Shown here one piece after another: positions 31,438 to 42,003 of a DNA stretch of 64,000 nucleotides (the stretch's first letter is position 1; each line of letters begins with the position of its first letter). This DNA comes from Stutzerimonas stutzeri (GTDB lineage: Bacteria > Pseudomonadota > Gammaproteobacteria > Pseudomonadales > Pseudomonadaceae). Position numbers and translations under genes: made by a program. The DNA lies in contig NZ_JYHV01000014.1 of assembly GCF_000952685.1 (NCBI RefSeq), positions 186,001-250,000 of the forward strand, in the 5' to 3' direction. The notes under the pieces are model-generated. The model was given only the letters and a program-made list of their open reading frames with translations, was not told the DNA's origin and made no database searches.

Positions 31438-31896
31438 ATGAGCGATAGTCAGATACTGGAGCGCACCCAGCGCTTCCTTTCCTTGTTACGTCATTGTCAG
31501 GTCCTCGGCATGAGCGTCGAGCACGCCGATGCCAAGGGGCTCACACTGCGCCTCCCCTATAGCGAGAAGATCGTCAGCAATCCCGAAAGCGGGCTCGTTC
31601 ATGGTGGTGCAATCACCACACTCATGGACACGACCTGCGGTATCTCGACGGCCTGCGCCTTGCCCGAAATGGAGATCTGCCCGACGCTGGATCTGCGTAT
31701 CGATTACATGCACCCGGCGGAGCCGAATCATGACGTGTTTGGTTTTGCTGAATGCTACCGCGTCACGCCGACAGTGATTTTCACCCGTGGCGTGGCGTAT
31801 CAGCGTGATATCAACGAACCGATCGCGCATGTAGTGGGCACTTTCATGCGCATGGGCAAAAGCACGCTGGTATCAGCATCGCAGGTGCGTCGATGA
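31438..31896 (+). CDS. PaaI-type hotdog thioesterase
   Basis: A 152-residue hotdog-fold protein with VHGGAITTLMDTTCGIS, which gives the HGG loop and a nearby Asp, as in PaaI/4HBT acyl-CoA thioesterases. Its stop overlaps the next gene's ATG (ATGA), and that gene is of the same family, so the two could form a heteromer. Substrate unknown. Confidence 0.88.
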   Translation: MSDSQILERTQRFLSLLRHCQVLGMSVEHADAKGLTLRLPYSEKIVSNPESGLVHGGAITTLMDTTCGISTACALPEMEICPTLDLRIDYMHPAEPNHDVFGFAECYRVTPTVIFTRGVAYQRDINEPIAHVVGTFMRMGKSTLVSASQVRR

Positions 31897-32339
31897 GCAG
31901 TCTGGACCTTGATGCGCTGGTTCGCGAGGCCCATACCAGCAACAACTACGATGCGCTCCTGCAGATGGTGCCGTATGCCAGGCTGATCGGCATCGAGTGT
32001 TTACGGCTCGGTGACGAGATGGTGTTCCGGCTGCCCAAGAACCAGGACAACATCGGTAATCCCACGCTGCCTGCGATCCACGGTGGGGTGATCGCCGGCT
32101 TCATGGAGCACGCGGCGATGCTCCATTTATTGATGTTCATGGGCGCGCCACATTTGCCCAAAATCATCGACTTCTCGATAGATTATCTTCGGGCGGGTCA
32201 CTATCGTGACACCTTTGCCGCCTGCCAGGTCTGGCGCCAGGGGCGCCGTGTAGCAAACGTCGCGGTTACGGCCTGGCAAACGAATCAGGCCGAGCCCATC
32301 GCCACTGCCCGTTGCCACTTCAAAGTCAACGAGCCCTGA
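31893..32339 (+). CDS. second PaaI-type hotdog thioesterase
   Basis: A 148-residue hotdog protein with PAIHGGVIAGFMEHAAML. In the helix after HGG, the position used by many 4HBT enzymes is Glu-His rather than Asp. It overlaps the preceding thioesterase by four bases (ATGA). Likely a paralogue from a tandem duplication, with its own substrate or serving as a partner. Confidence 0.85.
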   Translation: MSSLDLDALVREAHTSNNYDALLQMVPYARLIGIECLRLGDEMVFRLPKNQDNIGNPTLPAIHGGVIAGFMEHAAMLHLLMFMGAPHLPKIIDFSIDYLRAGHYRDTFAACQVWRQGRRVANVAVTAWQTNQAEPIATARCHFKVNEP

Positions 32340-32387
32340 TCGTCCGGCGGCTACCACTCCTCAATGTAGTTGCTTCAAGGGTGTTGA

Positions 32388-33638
32388 ATGGATGCGTTGC
32401 TGATACTGGGCGGGCTGCTGCTGATAGGGGCGGGCCTCGTCTGGTTGATCGTTCTGGCTTTCAGTAAGGGCTTGTTGTGGGGCGTCGGAAGCCTGCTTCC
32501 TCCCGTTACCTTGCTCTTCGTCGTTCGACACTGGAGTGTCGCCCGAAAGGCCATTGGCTTGTCAGGGTTGGGGTTCATCCCTTTGATTGTCGGATTCACG
32601 ATGCTTGCCAGCCAACAGCCGGAGCGGCTGGCGGCGATCGCCAGCTTGCAGTGGCTCGAGCCGGACGAGCAGATGCAGAGCCGCCATCTGGCTATAGGGC
32701 TACGGGGGGAGCTCGATGGACGCCCATTCAGCCCACGGGTCGGCAGTTTCATGAATGGCGTGTTGACACTACGTGAAGGGGACGATCTGTTCGCCAGGCA
32801 AGAAGTCCGCATTCGCCTCGGCACGACCCCTCCCGGTGCATTACGGGTCGACGTGCTGCCCCAGGATGTCAGCCCGGTACCGGAGGTGGAAATCAACTGG
32901 ATGCGCCCCGAGCAGGAACTGCCCGAAGCACGCAGAGTCAGTAGCGGCTATACCCTGCATCTGGATCTGCAACCGGTTCCGCCGAACAAGTTGGCTGGCG
33001 ACTTTCATCTGGTCCTGCCAGCGCACTACCACACCAGCCTCAGCGGCCATGTCGAGCTATTCACCGACGACTTACGTTATCGCTCAGGTCAAGTAGATCT
33101 GACGCACGACTCGGCGGATACGCTCATTCATCTGGCCAGGGACCATTTGCAGCGACGCTTCGAGACGCGAGCGGTAACCATCGAATCGCTGGCTCCGGTG
33201 AATTTTCCCGCTTTTGCCATGAAACTCAGGGTGCAGGCGAAGGTAAAGGGTACGCCAGGCCAATTCGAGATGGATGTTCACAAGGGCGACCAAGGCTGGG
33301 CGGTAGACGACGACAGCTACCCACCTTTGCCTGAGGCGATCGAAACGCCAGCCAAGGTAATCGCCGTCCAGCCGGAATCTCTCCCAGACAGTGCGCCATC
33401 ACCTCGTGTCGATCGTCGACAGCGGTTTTCCCTGGCGCTGTTGCTGCGCAATCCGGCGCGCTATGAACATTTGCTGGTGCGGGCGCATACGGAGCGTGGC
33501 GGGGTGGCGGAAGGGCGTTTCGTCGGCATTGATCGTGACGGTAACGTGGCCATCCGGCGCATGCTCAAGGGGCCGGGAGAGGCCACTTACAATCTCGCCC
33601 CGAGCGATATCGTTTTGCTCGAGCTGCTCGAACCATAG
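32388..33638 (+). CDS. uncharacterised protein with three N-terminal membrane helices
   Basis: A 416-residue protein I do not recognise. Three N-terminal hydrophobic segments (about residues 3-26, 28-46 and 57-75) are followed by a roughly 220-residue soluble region rich in beta-type sequence, a Pro-rich linker (about 315-340) and a C-terminal module RYEHLLVRAHTERGGVAEGRFVGIDRDGNVAIRR, which has the pattern of a small Sm/SH3-like barrel. A start at 32388 gives a clean first membrane helix. It ends before htpG. Function unknown. Confidence 0.75.
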   Translation: MDALLILGGLLLIGAGLVWLIVLAFSKGLLWGVGSLLPPVTLLFVVRHWSVARKAIGLSGLGFIPLIVGFTMLASQQPERLAAIASLQWLEPDEQMQSRHLAIGLRGELDGRPFSPRVGSFMNGVLTLREGDDLFARQEVRIRLGTTPPGALRVDVLPQDVSPVPEVEINWMRPEQELPEARRVSSGYTLHLDLQPVPPNKLAGDFHLVLPAHYHTSLSGHVELFTDDLRYRSGQVDLTHDSADTLIHLARDHLQRRFETRAVTIESLAPVNFPAFAMKLRVQAKVKGTPGQFEMDVHKGDQGWAVDDDSYPPLPEAIETPAKVIAVQPESLPDSAPSPRVDRRQRFSLALLLRNPARYEHLLVRAHTERGGVAEGRFVGIDRDGNVAIRRMLKGPGEATYNLAPSDIVLLELLEP

Positions 33639-33694
33639 CGTCGAGCAGCTCGAACGGCCGGCTCGACGGAGTGCAGTGCTGGTAAGCCGGCGCA

Positions 33695-33722
33695 CTTGAA
33701 TTCCTGCATCAAGCCCCCATCT
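33695..33722 (+). promoter_or_regulatory. heat-shock sigma-32 promoter of htpG
   Basis: CTTGAA (33695-33700), a 14-base spacer, CCCCATCT (33715-33722), close to the RpoH consensus CTTGAA-N13-15-CCCCATTT. It lies about 58 bases before the htpG ATG. Confidence 0.85.
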
Positions 33723-33779
33723 GCTTGACATCACCGCAGTCGCGGTCCGTGCCATTGACGATGTGGAGTTTGCAAGACG

Positions 33780-35687
33780 ATGAGTGTGGAGACTCAAAAC
33801 AAAGAAACCCTGGGCTTCCAGACCGAGGTGAAGCAACTGCTTCATCTGATGATCCATTCCTTGTACTCGAACAAGGAAATCTTTCTTCGTGAATTGATTT
33901 CCAACGCCTCGGATGCGGCTGACAAACTACGCTTCGAGGCATTGGCGAAGCCCGAACTGCTCGAGGGCGGTGCCGAGCTGAAGATCCGTGTCAGCTTCGA
34001 CAAGGACGCCAAGACCGTCACCCTCGACGATAACGGCATCGGCATGAACCGTGAGGATGTCATCACCCACCTCGGTACTATTGCCAAATCCGGTACCGCC
34101 GAGTTCATGAAGCACCTCACGGGTGACCAGAAAAAAGACTCGCACCTGATCGGTCAATTCGGTGTGGGGTTCTATTCCGCATTCATCGTCGCCGACCAGG
34201 TCGAGGTATTCAGCCGTCGCGCGGGCACGCCTGCCGCTGAGGGCGTGTACTGGGCGTCTAAAGGCGAGGGTGAGTTCGAAGTCGCCACTATCGACAAACC
34301 GGAGCGCGGCACCCGCATCGTGCTGCACTTGAAGTCGGGCGAAGAAGAATTTGCCGATGGCTGGCGTCTGCGCAACATCATCAAGAAGTACTCCGACCAT
34401 ATCGCCCTGCCGATCGAGCTGCCAAAAGAGTTTCATGGCGAAGAGAAAGACAAGCCGGCGGAGCCTGAATGGGAGACCGTCAACCGCGCCAGCGCGCTCT
34501 GGACGCGTCCTCGTACCGAGATCAAGGACGAGGAGTATCAGGAGTTCTACAAGCACGTCGGCCATGATTTCGAGAATCCGCTGGCCTGGAGCCACAACAA
34601 GGTCGAGGGCAAGCTCGAATACACCTCATTGCTCTATGTACCAGGCCGCGCGCCGTTCGATCTGTACCAGCGCGAAGCACCCAAGGGCCTCAAACTTTAC
34701 GTGCAGCGCGTTTTCATCATGGATCAGGCGGACGAATTCCTGCCGCTGTATCTGCGCTTCATCAAGGGCGTGATCGACTCAAATGATCTGTCGTTGAACG
34801 TTTCGCGCGAGATCCTGCAGAAAGACCCGATCATCGACTCGATGAAGTCGGCTCTTACCAAACGTGTTCTGGACATGCTGGACAAGTTGGCCAAAGACAA
34901 GCCTGAGGACTACAAAAACTTCTGGAAGCAGTTCGGCCAGGTGCTCAAGGAAGGCCCGGCAGAAGATTTCGCCAACAAGGACAAAATCGCCGGTCTCCTG
35001 CGCTTCGCCTCCACCCATGACGCCTCGGGCGAGCAGAGCGTATCGCTGGTCGACTACCTCGGACGTGTCAAGGAAGGTCAGGACAAGATCTACTACCTCA
35101 CGGGCGAATCCTATGCTCAGGTCAAGAACAGTCCGCACCTGGAAGTCTTCCGTAAGAAGGGTATCGAGGTGCTGCTGCTGACCGATCGCATCGACGAATG
35201 GTTGATGAGCTATCTCACCGAGTTCGACGGCAAACAGTTCGTGGATGTCGCACGTGGGGATCTGGATCTCGGCAAGCTGGACACCGAAGAGGACAAAAAG
35301 GCCCAGGAGGAAATCGCCAAGACCAAGGAAGGCTTGGTCGAGCGTCTCAAGACCTCGCTCGGCGACGTCGTGGCCGAGGTGCGGGTATCGCACCGGCTGA
35401 CCGACTCACCGGCGATCCTCGCTATCGGTGAACAGGACTTGGGCTTGCAGATGCGCCAGATTCTCGAGGCGAGCGGGCAGAAGGTGCCTGAGTCCAAACC
35501 GATCTTCGAGATCAACCCGCAACACCCACTGATCGAGAAGCTGGACGCTGAGCCGGATGAGGACCGCTTCACCGACCTGTCGCACATTCTCTTCGATCAG
35601 GCTGCGCTGGCCGCTGGCGATAGCCTCAAAGATCCAGCTGCCTACGTACAGCGTCTGAACAAACTGCTTGTTGAGCTTTCTGCGTAA
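33780..35687 (+). CDS. htpG: Hsp90-family chaperone HtpG
   Basis: A 635-residue ATP-dependent chaperone. The N-terminal ATPase domain has [36 protein letters not shown] and [16 protein letters not shown], the Bergerat-fold ATP-binding motifs. Middle and C-terminal domains follow with LNVSREILQ in the middle domain. Length matches bacterial HtpG. A heat-shock promoter lies upstream and a 15-bp terminator stem follows, so it is a single-gene unit. Confidence 0.98.
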   Translation: MSVETQNKETLGFQTEVKQLLHLMIHSLYSNKEIFLRELISNASDAADKLRFEALAKPELLEGGAELKIRVSFDKDAKTVTLDDNGIGMNREDVITHLGTIAKSGTAEFMKHLTGDQKKDSHLIGQFGVGFYSAFIVADQVEVFSRRAGTPAAEGVYWASKGEGEFEVATIDKPERGTRIVLHLKSGEEEFADGWRLRNIIKKYSDHIALPIELPKEFHGEEKDKPAEPEWETVNRASALWTRPRTEIKDEEYQEFYKHVGHDFENPLAWSHNKVEGKLEYTSLLYVPGRAPFDLYQREAPKGLKLYVQRVFIMDQADEFLPLYLRFIKGVIDSNDLSLNVSREILQKDPIIDSMKSALTKRVLDMLDKLAKDKPEDYKNFWKQFGQVLKEGPAEDFANKDKIAGLLRFASTHDASGEQSVSLVDYLGRVKEGQDKIYYLTGESYAQVKNSPHLEVFRKKGIEVLLLTDRIDEWLMSYLTEFDGKQFVDVARGDLDLGKLDTEEDKKAQEEIAKTKEGLVERLKTSLGDVVAEVRVSHRLTDSPAILAIGEQDLGLQMRQILEASGQKVPESKPIFEINPQHPLIEKLDAEPDEDRFTDLSHILFDQAALAAGDSLKDPAAYVQRLNKLLVELSA

Positions 35688-35700
35688 CTTGCAGCCGCTC

Positions 35701-35737
35701 GCAAAAGGGCCCGTCAATGACGGGCCCTTTTGCGTTT
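35701..35737 (+). terminator. terminator after htpG
   Basis: GCAAAAGGGCCCGTC (35701-35715), loop AAT, GACGGGCCCTTTTGC (35719-35733), then GTTT. A 15-bp perfect stem, very strong. Confidence 0.93.
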
Positions 35738-35917
35738 AGCCCGACGTTCTCACCGTGAGTTTGGGCCAGCCGGTAGCGCCGATACGCTCTCGATACGACT
35801 GGCAAGAGGCGATTGGCAAAACAGGTTCAGTCACCAATACACAGGCGAAACGACAGCGACTACTGAACCGCCATGCGGCGGGGCGGTCTATCCGCTTGGC
35901 TGTCAGGAGGTCATTGG

Positions 35918-36934
35918 TTGTTCACCTTACGAAACTGTTTTGTCGCGTTGTGCCTGGTTGCTTCAAGTGCACCGGCGTATGCGCGCGACTATCACTACAG
36001 CGATGCGCATCTGCATTTCGTTGATTTCTTTCAAGAAAGCGATGGCATGGCCAACTTGCTCAAGGCCATGGACGCCGGTGATATCGATCATGTAATGATC
36101 AGCGGTATTCCGGTTGCCAAGAAATGGCATGAGAACGAGCCCAAGCGACCTCGCTACTATGCCGGTGACGACGCGCCGGTTTATTGGTACAGCGCAACCG
36201 ATGTGGTGGTTGCTGCGGCATTGAAGGAGCTGAACGAAGAGCAACGTCGCCGATTCCATCCGTTCCTGTCTGGCTTCAATCCCAACGACAAGAATGCCGA
36301 TGCGCACATCCGGCGAATGCTCGATCTTGATCCGGGTCTCTGGCAGGGGCTGGGAGAGGTATTCACTCGTCACGACGACGTGACCGCCTTGACCGAAGGC
36401 GATACGCCTCGCGCCAACAACGAGGCGCTGACCCGGGTTTATCACCTGGCAGCCGAGTTCGATCTACCGGTGATGCTGCATTCCAACATCACCTCCAAGC
36501 GCGAGCGCAATCCTCTCTATTTGGCAGAGCTGGAAGAGCCACTGCGCAATCACCCTCATACCCGCTTCATCTGGGCACATGCCGGCACCAGCATGGAGCT
36601 GCACCGACATCAGGAAAAGCTCGAGTTCTTGCTTCCGACGGTCAGCCGTCTGCTAGATGATTATCCCAATCTATACATCGATCTGTCCTGGACGATGCTC
36701 AGGCCCTATCTCATGGACGAGGCTGGCGTGCCGGACAAGGATTGGTTGGCACTGATCGAGCGCCATCCCACGCGCTTCATGATCGGTACTGACGTGGTTG
36801 GACGGTTCGATGGCTTGGCCGAAAACATCCATGCGTTCGATCCGTTCCTTGATGCCTTGCCTGAGCCTGTTGCTCATCAGGTCGCACGCGAAAACTTTTT
36901 GGCTGTCTTGCCTCGCAAATCGCATCAGAAATAG
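35918..36934 (+). CDS. exported amidohydrolase (TIM-barrel metallohydrolase)
   Basis: A 338-residue protein with a signal peptide (LFTLRNCFVALCLVASSAPA, cleavage before RDYHY) and an amidohydrolase-2 type barrel: YSDAHLHFVDFF near the start of the mature chain, HSNIT, WAHAGTS and a late GTDVVGRF supply the His/His/His/Asp metal ligands. TTG 35918 is preferred over ATG 35873 because AGGAGG (35905-35910) is seven bases ahead and the signal peptide then starts correctly. Likely periplasmic; substrate unknown. Confidence 0.75.
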   Translation: MFTLRNCFVALCLVASSAPAYARDYHYSDAHLHFVDFFQESDGMANLLKAMDAGDIDHVMISGIPVAKKWHENEPKRPRYYAGDDAPVYWYSATDVVVAAALKELNEEQRRRFHPFLSGFNPNDKNADAHIRRMLDLDPGLWQGLGEVFTRHDDVTALTEGDTPRANNEALTRVYHLAAEFDLPVMLHSNITSKRERNPLYLAELEEPLRNHPHTRFIWAHAGTSMELHRHQEKLEFLLPTVSRLLDDYPNLYIDLSWTMLRPYLMDEAGVPDKDWLALIERHPTRFMIGTDVVGRFDGLAENIHAFDPFLDALPEPVAHQVARENFLAVLPRKSHQK

Positions 36935-37034
36935 CTGAGCGCGCAGAAATCAGCGGGCATTAGTGGCTATCTGCTAGGTATTTTGCCATTCGTCGAAACT
37001 CCGCCGTGTAGCGCTGTTTTTTGACGTCAATTGT

Positions 37035-37061
37035 TCAAGCTATTGGTTCCGACTCCGATAT
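37035..37061 (+). promoter_or_regulatory. sigma-28 (FliA)-like promoter of the chemoreceptor gene
   Basis: TCAA (37035-37038), a 15-base spacer, TCCGATAT (37054-37061), 9 of 12 consensus positions. It is 55 bases before the ATG of the chemoreceptor. Confidence 0.55.
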
Positions 37062-37115
37062 CAGGGCTGTTACTGCTGCGATGAGTGCAGCACATCTCTT
37101 GGAGTACAAGGTCCT

Positions 37116-38741
37116 ATGTCGATCCGACGTTTGAATATTTCGAGCCGCTCTGCAGTTGGCTTCGGCTTGATTGGTCTCATGGTTCTGGCCCTGGGCTTGT
37201 TCGCTGTGAACCAGATGGCCGAGATGCGCAAGCAATCCCGTGAAGTTGACGAGAATTGGCTGCCGAGCCTCGTCAGCCTGGGGGACCTGAACGCCGGCAT
37301 GCAACGTACGCGTGCGCTGACGATGCGCTTGATCATGTTGAACACCGACCAAGCACGTACCTCGACCAGTCAGATGCTTACCAAGCTGACCGATGACGTC
37401 GGTTCGATGAAAGCCGAATACGAACGGATGCTGACGACAGCAGATGAAAAGGCGGCATATGAACGCTTTAGAACCGCTCAGGCTCAGTACATGGTTGAGC
37501 AGAGCAAGGTGGTCGAGTTCGCCATCCGGGGTGCGCGGGAGCAAGCACTGGATGTCATGAACGGCAGCATCAGCGAGCATGCTGATGCAATGACCAAAGC
37601 GTTGGCCGATCTGCAGCGCATCAATGCCGACGAAGCGGGTCTTGCCGCGGGCCGCGCGCTGACGGCGTACGAAACGGCGTTCAGCTGGGTGATTATCACC
37701 ATCATCATGGCGGCGCTTGTGACTGTGGCGCTGGCTGTTCTGTTCACCAAGAGCATCGTTCGGCCTTTGAATCAGGCGGTCGAAGTGGCCGAGGCGGTGG
37801 CTGCTGGTGATCTCACTCGGGACTTTGCCATAGAAGGCAACGACGAGCCGGCGCGCTTGCTGGTTGCGCTGAAGGCCATGCAGACAAATCTGCGCAATAC
37901 CATCCAGGGCATTGCCGATTCGTCCAATCAGCTGGCTTCGGCGGCTGAAGAGCTCAACATCGTTACCGAGGATTCGACTCGCGGACTGCATCAACAGAAC
38001 CATGAGATCGAGCAGGCCGCCACGGCGGTGAATGAAATGACGGCGGCTGTGGACGAGGTAGCCCGCAATGCGGTGGCGACTTCCGAGGCTTCACGTGAGT
38101 CGGACACGACGGCGCAACATGGTCGCCAGCAGGTGATCAGAACCGTCGAGTCGATAGATCTGCTGGCAGAGGATGTCACCACTACCGCTAATCAGGTCGA
38201 GCAACTGGCCGGTCAGGTACGGGACATCAGTAAGGTTCTGGATGTGATTCGCTCGATTGCCGAGCAGACCAATCTGCTGGCGCTCAACGCTGCCATCGAG
38301 GCGGCTCGTGCTGGCGAGGCTGGCCGCGGTTTTGCGGTGGTAGCCGATGAGGTGAGGGCGCTGGCGCACCGCACCCAGCAATCTACTCAGGAGATCGAGC
38401 AGATGATCGGGGACGTTCACCAGGGCACCGATAAAGCGGTACAAGCCATGCAAGCCAGCAACGAGCGGGCACGTAGCACGCTGGGTGTCGCGCGTACTGC
38501 CGGTGAAGCGCTTGATGACATCGCACGAGCGATCAGTCAGATCAGCGAGCGCAACCTGGTTATCGCCAGCGCTTCGGAGGAACAGGCTCAAGTGGCTCGT
38601 GAAGTCGACCGTAACCTGATCAACATTCGAGACCTGTCGTTGCAGTCCTCGGCGGGTGCCAATCAGACCAGCGTCGCGAGCCAGGAACTGGCGCGGCTGG
38701 CTGTCAGCCTGAACGAGCTGGTGGCGCGCTTCCGTATCTGA
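37116..38741 (+). CDS. methyl-accepting chemotaxis protein
   Basis: A 541-residue chemoreceptor. Membrane helix 1 is about residues 14-34, a four-helix-bundle-type periplasmic sensor follows to about 185, helix 2 is about 190-210 (WVIITIIMAALVTVALAVLF), then a HAMP domain to about 265. The signalling domain contains the hairpin tip [20 protein letters not shown] with the CheA/CheW contact region. Ligand unknown. A sigma-28-like site lies upstream, consistent with chemotaxis genes. Confidence 0.93.
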   Translation: MSIRRLNISSRSAVGFGLIGLMVLALGLFAVNQMAEMRKQSREVDENWLPSLVSLGDLNAGMQRTRALTMRLIMLNTDQARTSTSQMLTKLTDDVGSMKAEYERMLTTADEKAAYERFRTAQAQYMVEQSKVVEFAIRGAREQALDVMNGSISEHADAMTKALADLQRINADEAGLAAGRALTAYETAFSWVIITIIMAALVTVALAVLFTKSIVRPLNQAVEVAEAVAAGDLTRDFAIEGNDEPARLLVALKAMQTNLRNTIQGIADSSNQLASAAEELNIVTEDSTRGLHQQNHEIEQAATAVNEMTAAVDEVARNAVATSEASRESDTTAQHGRQQVIRTVESIDLLAEDVTTTANQVEQLAGQVRDISKVLDVIRSIAEQTNLLALNAAIEAARAGEAGRGFAVVADEVRALAHRTQQSTQEIEQMIGDVHQGTDKAVQAMQASNERARSTLGVARTAGEALDDIARAISQISERNLVIASASEEQAQVAREVDRNLINIRDLSLQSSAGANQTSVASQELARLAVSLNELVARFRI

Positions 38742-38757
38742 CGGTGAACCAACAGCG

Positions 38758-38801
38758 CGCCCCGTTGTTCGGGGCGAGCTGTATGGCGCTGTTAGCGCCA
38801 T
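38758..38801 (+). terminator. two stem-loops after the chemoreceptor
   Basis: CGCCCCG/CGGGGCG (38758-38776, loop TTGTT) is followed by ATGGCGCT/AGCGCCAT (38783-38801, loop GTT). No T-run, so partial termination is likely. Confidence 0.5.
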
Positions 38802-38943
38802 TGCGGCAGCGTTCCGTTTGCCTCGGTGCTGGGCATTGGGGACTGATATGCGTACTATCCGGCGTTTTTAATCGGCCATCGCCGTAGCGCTCATCAGCGT
38901 CAAGGCGTTGCGCCCGGTCCAGCCTCTTACGCCGAGACTACCA

Positions 38944-40182
38944 ATGCTCAACCTCTCAAGTCGCCTTTTTAGAGCCTATAACCGTGTCAGTCTGGTGACG
39001 CAGATCGTTGTCGGGCTGGTCGCCGGTTGCCTGCTGGCATGGCTGTCTCCACAAACCGCGAACTCGGTCAGCCTGCTAGGAGATCTGTTCGTGTCGGGTT
39101 TGAAGGCCGTTGCACCAGTTCTGGTCTTCGTGCTGGTAACCGCGTCTCTGGCCAACCATAAACGCGGACAGCCAACGCACATCCGGCCGATCCTGGTGCT
39201 CTATGCGCTGGGAACCTTGAGCGCCTCCGTGGTAGCGGTTATCGCCAGTACGCTGTTTCCCACCAGCCTCACATTGATCAGTCAGGCCAACGACGTCGCG
39301 CCACCGTCCGGGGTCGGCGCCGTTCTGCAAACCCTATTATTCAACGTGGTGGACAATCCGGTGCACGCGCTTATCGAAGGCAACTTCATCGGCATCCTGG
39401 CGTGGGCCATCGGTCTAGGTGTCGCGTTTCGCCACGCCCGCGAAAGCACGCGCGATCTGATTGCTGATATATCGGAAGGGGTGACGCTGATCGTCAAGGT
39501 TGTAATTCGCTTCGCACCGCTGGGCATTTTCGGCCTGGTCGCCGGGACGCTCGCTGAGTCCGGCTTCACGACACTGGCCGGCTACTTGCAACTGCTGTTG
39601 GTGCTGGTCGGCAGCATGCTGTTCATGGCATTCGTCGTGAATCCGCTGATCGTGTTCTGGCAGATTCGCAAGAACCCGTATCCGCTTGTGTTGACCTGCC
39701 TGCGTGAAAGCGGGATCACCGCATTCTTCACACGCAGTTCGGCAGCGAATATCCCGGTCAACATGCAGCTTTGCGAGCGTCTCGGGCTACACAAGGACAC
39801 CTATTCGGTGTCGATCCCACTGGGTGCGACCATCAACATGGGCGGGGCGGCGATCACTATCACGGTGCTGACCCTGGCGGCCGTCCATACGCTGGGTATC
39901 GTCGTCGATATACCCACTGCCATCCTGCTCAGCCTGCTCGCGGCCATCTGCGCCTGCGGTGCATCCGGCGTGGCGGGCGGTTCGCTGTTGCTGATTCCGC
40001 TGGCGTGCAGCCTGTTTGGCATCTCCAATGATCTGGCCATGCAGGTGGTGGCGGTCGGATTCATCATCGGCGTGGTGCAGGATTCGACCGAAACTGCGCT
40101 GAACTCATCCACCGACGCGCTGTTCACCGCCGCTTCATGTATCGCTCATGGTGATGTGGGTGAAGACGGAGCACGACCCTGA
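38944..40182 (+). CDS. sstT: serine/threonine:sodium symporter
   Basis: A 412-residue inner-membrane carrier of the dicarboxylate/amino acid:cation symporter family. N-terminal [20 protein letters not shown] and the core [33 protein letters not shown] and [19 protein letters not shown] match SstT. ATG 38944 is chosen; the 12 extra residues of the longer frame precede the family start. A 12-bp bidirectional terminator follows, shared with fabB. Confidence 0.93.
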   Translation: MLNLSSRLFRAYNRVSLVTQIVVGLVAGCLLAWLSPQTANSVSLLGDLFVSGLKAVAPVLVFVLVTASLANHKRGQPTHIRPILVLYALGTLSASVVAVIASTLFPTSLTLISQANDVAPPSGVGAVLQTLLFNVVDNPVHALIEGNFIGILAWAIGLGVAFRHARESTRDLIADISEGVTLIVKVVIRFAPLGIFGLVAGTLAESGFTTLAGYLQLLLVLVGSMLFMAFVVNPLIVFWQIRKNPYPLVLTCLRESGITAFFTRSSAANIPVNMQLCERLGLHKDTYSVSIPLGATINMGGAAITITVLTLAAVHTLGIVVDIPTAILLSLLAAICACGASGVAGGSLLLIPLACSLFGISNDLAMQVVAVGFIIGVVQDSTETALNSSTDALFTAASCIAHGDVGEDGARP

Positions 40183-40215
40183 TCGGACCTGAAATCGGCA
40201 ACAGAACGCACAAAC

Positions 40216-40243
40216 AACAACGGCGCCCTAAGGCGCCGTTGTT
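40216..40243. terminator. bidirectional terminator between sstT and fabB
   Basis: AACAACGGCGCC (40216-40227), loop CTAA, GGCGCCGTTGTT (40232-40243); a 12-bp perfect stem with A-rich left and T-rich right flanks. Confidence 0.9.
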
Positions 40244-40258
40244 CTAACCGCTTGTCGA

Positions 40259-41476
40259 TCAGCCTTTCCAGCGCTTTAGGACCAGCGTGGCGTTGGTGCC
40301 ACCGAAACCGAAGCTGTTGCTCATGACGGTGTCGATCTTGGCATCTTCACGAGTTTCACGAACGATCGGCATGTCAGCAACTTCCGGATCCAGCTCTTCG
40401 ATGTTGGCCGAGCCTGCGATGAAGTTGCCCTGCATCATCAGCATGCAGTAGATCGCCTCGTGAACACCTGCGGCGCCCAGTGAGTGACCGGAGAGGCTCT
40501 TCGTCGAGCTGATGGCCGGGACCTTGTCGCCGAACATGTTGCGCACGGCCTTGCTCTCGGCGACATCGCCCACCGGTGTGGAGGTACCGTGGGTGTTGAG
40601 GTAGTCGATGTCGCCATCGACCGTCGCCATAGCCTGCTGCATGCAGCGCAACGCGCCCTCACCACTTGGTGCAACCATGTCGTAGCCGTCTGAAGTGGCG
40701 CCGTAACCGACGATTTCCGCGTAGATCTTGGCCCCGCGCTTGAGCGCGTGTTCCAGCTCTTCGACCACGACCATGCCGCCGCCGCCCGCGATGACAAAAC
40801 CGTCACGCTTGGAGTCGTAGGCCCGCGAAGCCTTCTCCGGCGTTGCGTTGTATTGGCTGGAGAGCGCGCCCATGGCGTCGAATAGGCAGCTCTGGCTCCA
40901 ATGTTCTTCTTCGCCGCCACCGGCAAAAACAACGTCCTGCTTACCCATTTGAATCTGCTCCATCGCATGGCCGATGCAATGCGCGCTGGTGGCGCAAGCC
41001 GAGGCGATGGAGTAGTTGATGCCCTTGATCCGGAACGGCGTGGCCAAGCAGGCGGATACCGTGCTGCTCATGGTGCGCGGCACGCGGTATGGGCCGATGC
41101 GCTTGACGCCCTTGTCGCGCAGGATATCGATGGCTTCCATCTGGTTGATGGTCGAAGCGCCACCTGAGCCGGCGATCAGGCCGATACGCGGATTGGAAAT
41201 ATCATCAGCGCTGAGGCCGGAATCTTCCAACGCCTGCTGCATGGCCAGATAGGCATAAGCCGCCGCATCGCCCATGAAGCGAAGAACCTTACGGTCGATC
41301 AGCTCTTCGAGGTTCAGATTGACCGAACCCGAAACCTGGCTGCGCAGACCCATGTCCGCATAAGCCTGGTTGAAGCGAATGCCAGGGCGGCTGGCGCGCA
41401 GGTTGGCGGAAACGGTGTCTTTGTCATTGCCGAGGCAGGAAACGATACCCAGGCCGGTGATCACGACGCGACGCAT
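40259..41476 (-). CDS. fabB: beta-ketoacyl-ACP synthase I
   Basis: A 405-residue thiolase-fold enzyme that elongates unsaturated acyl-ACP. The catalytic Cys161 is in [12 protein letters not shown]; the two His lie in [11 protein letters not shown] and [11 protein letters not shown]. Start ATG 41476 is used; the longer frame begins at a TTG inside the fabA stop region. AAGGA lies eight bases ahead. Co-transcribed with fabA, 11 bases apart. Confidence 0.97.
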   Translation of the reverse strand: MRRVVITGLGIVSCLGNDKDTVSANLRASRPGIRFNQAYADMGLRSQVSGSVNLNLEELIDRKVLRFMGDAAAYAYLAMQQALEDSGLSADDISNPRIGLIAGSGGASTINQMEAIDILRDKGVKRIGPYRVPRTMSSTVSACLATPFRIKGINYSIASACATSAHCIGHAMEQIQMGKQDVVFAGGGEEEHWSQSCLFDAMGALSSQYNATPEKASRAYDSKRDGFVIAGGGGMVVVEELEHALKRGAKIYAEIVGYGATSDGYDMVAPSGEGALRCMQQAMATVDGDIDYLNTHGTSTPVGDVAESKAVRNMFGDKVPAISSTKSLSGHSLGAAGVHEAIYCMLMMQGNFIAGSANIEELDPEVADMPIVRETREDAKIDTVMSNSFGFGGTNATLVLKRWKG

Positions 41477-41487
41477 GCGGAAGTCCT

Positions 41488-42003
41488 TCAAAAGCTATCG
41501 GTAGATGTAAACAGGCCGACGCGTAAACCTTCGGCACTGTAGATCTCGCGACCATCTACGCTGACGGTACCATCGGCGATGCCGAGGATCAGAGAGCGAC
41601 TGATGGTGCGTTTGATATGGATGTTATAGGTGACCTTCTTGGCGGTCGGCAGGACCTGGCCGAAGAACTTCACTTCGCCAGAACCCAGCGCACGACCACG
41701 GCCGGGGTTGCCCTGCCAGCCGAGATAGAAGCCGACCAGCTGCCACATGGCGTCAAGACCCAGGCAGCCGGGCATGACCGGGTCACCTTCGAAATGGCAG
41801 GCAAAGAACCAGAGATCAGGATTGATATCCAGCTCGGCGACCAGCTCGCCTTTGCCGTACTTACCGCCCACTTCGCTGATATGAACGATGCGATCGACCA
41901 TCAGCATGTTCGGCGCGGGCAGTTGCGCATTACCGGGCCCGAAAAGCTCGCCGCGGCTGCAACGAAGCAGATCTTCCCGAGTAAAGGCCTGTTGTTTGGT
42001 CAT
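41488..42003 (-). CDS. fabA: 3-hydroxydecanoyl-ACP dehydratase/isomerase
   Basis: A 171-residue hotdog enzyme that introduces the cis double bond in anaerobic-type unsaturated fatty acid synthesis. Catalytic His70 in [11 protein letters not shown] and Asp84 in LGLDAMWQ are at the E. coli positions. Full length. First gene of the fabA-fabB operon, as in other Pseudomonas. Confidence 0.97.
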   Translation of the reverse strand: MTKQQAFTREDLLRCSRGELFGPGNAQLPAPNMLMVDRIVHISEVGGKYGKGELVAELDINPDLWFFACHFEGDPVMPGCLGLDAMWQLVGFYLGWQGNPGRGRALGSGEVKFFGQVLPTAKKVTYNIHIKRTISRSLILGIADGTVSVDGREIYSAEGLRVGLFTSTDSF

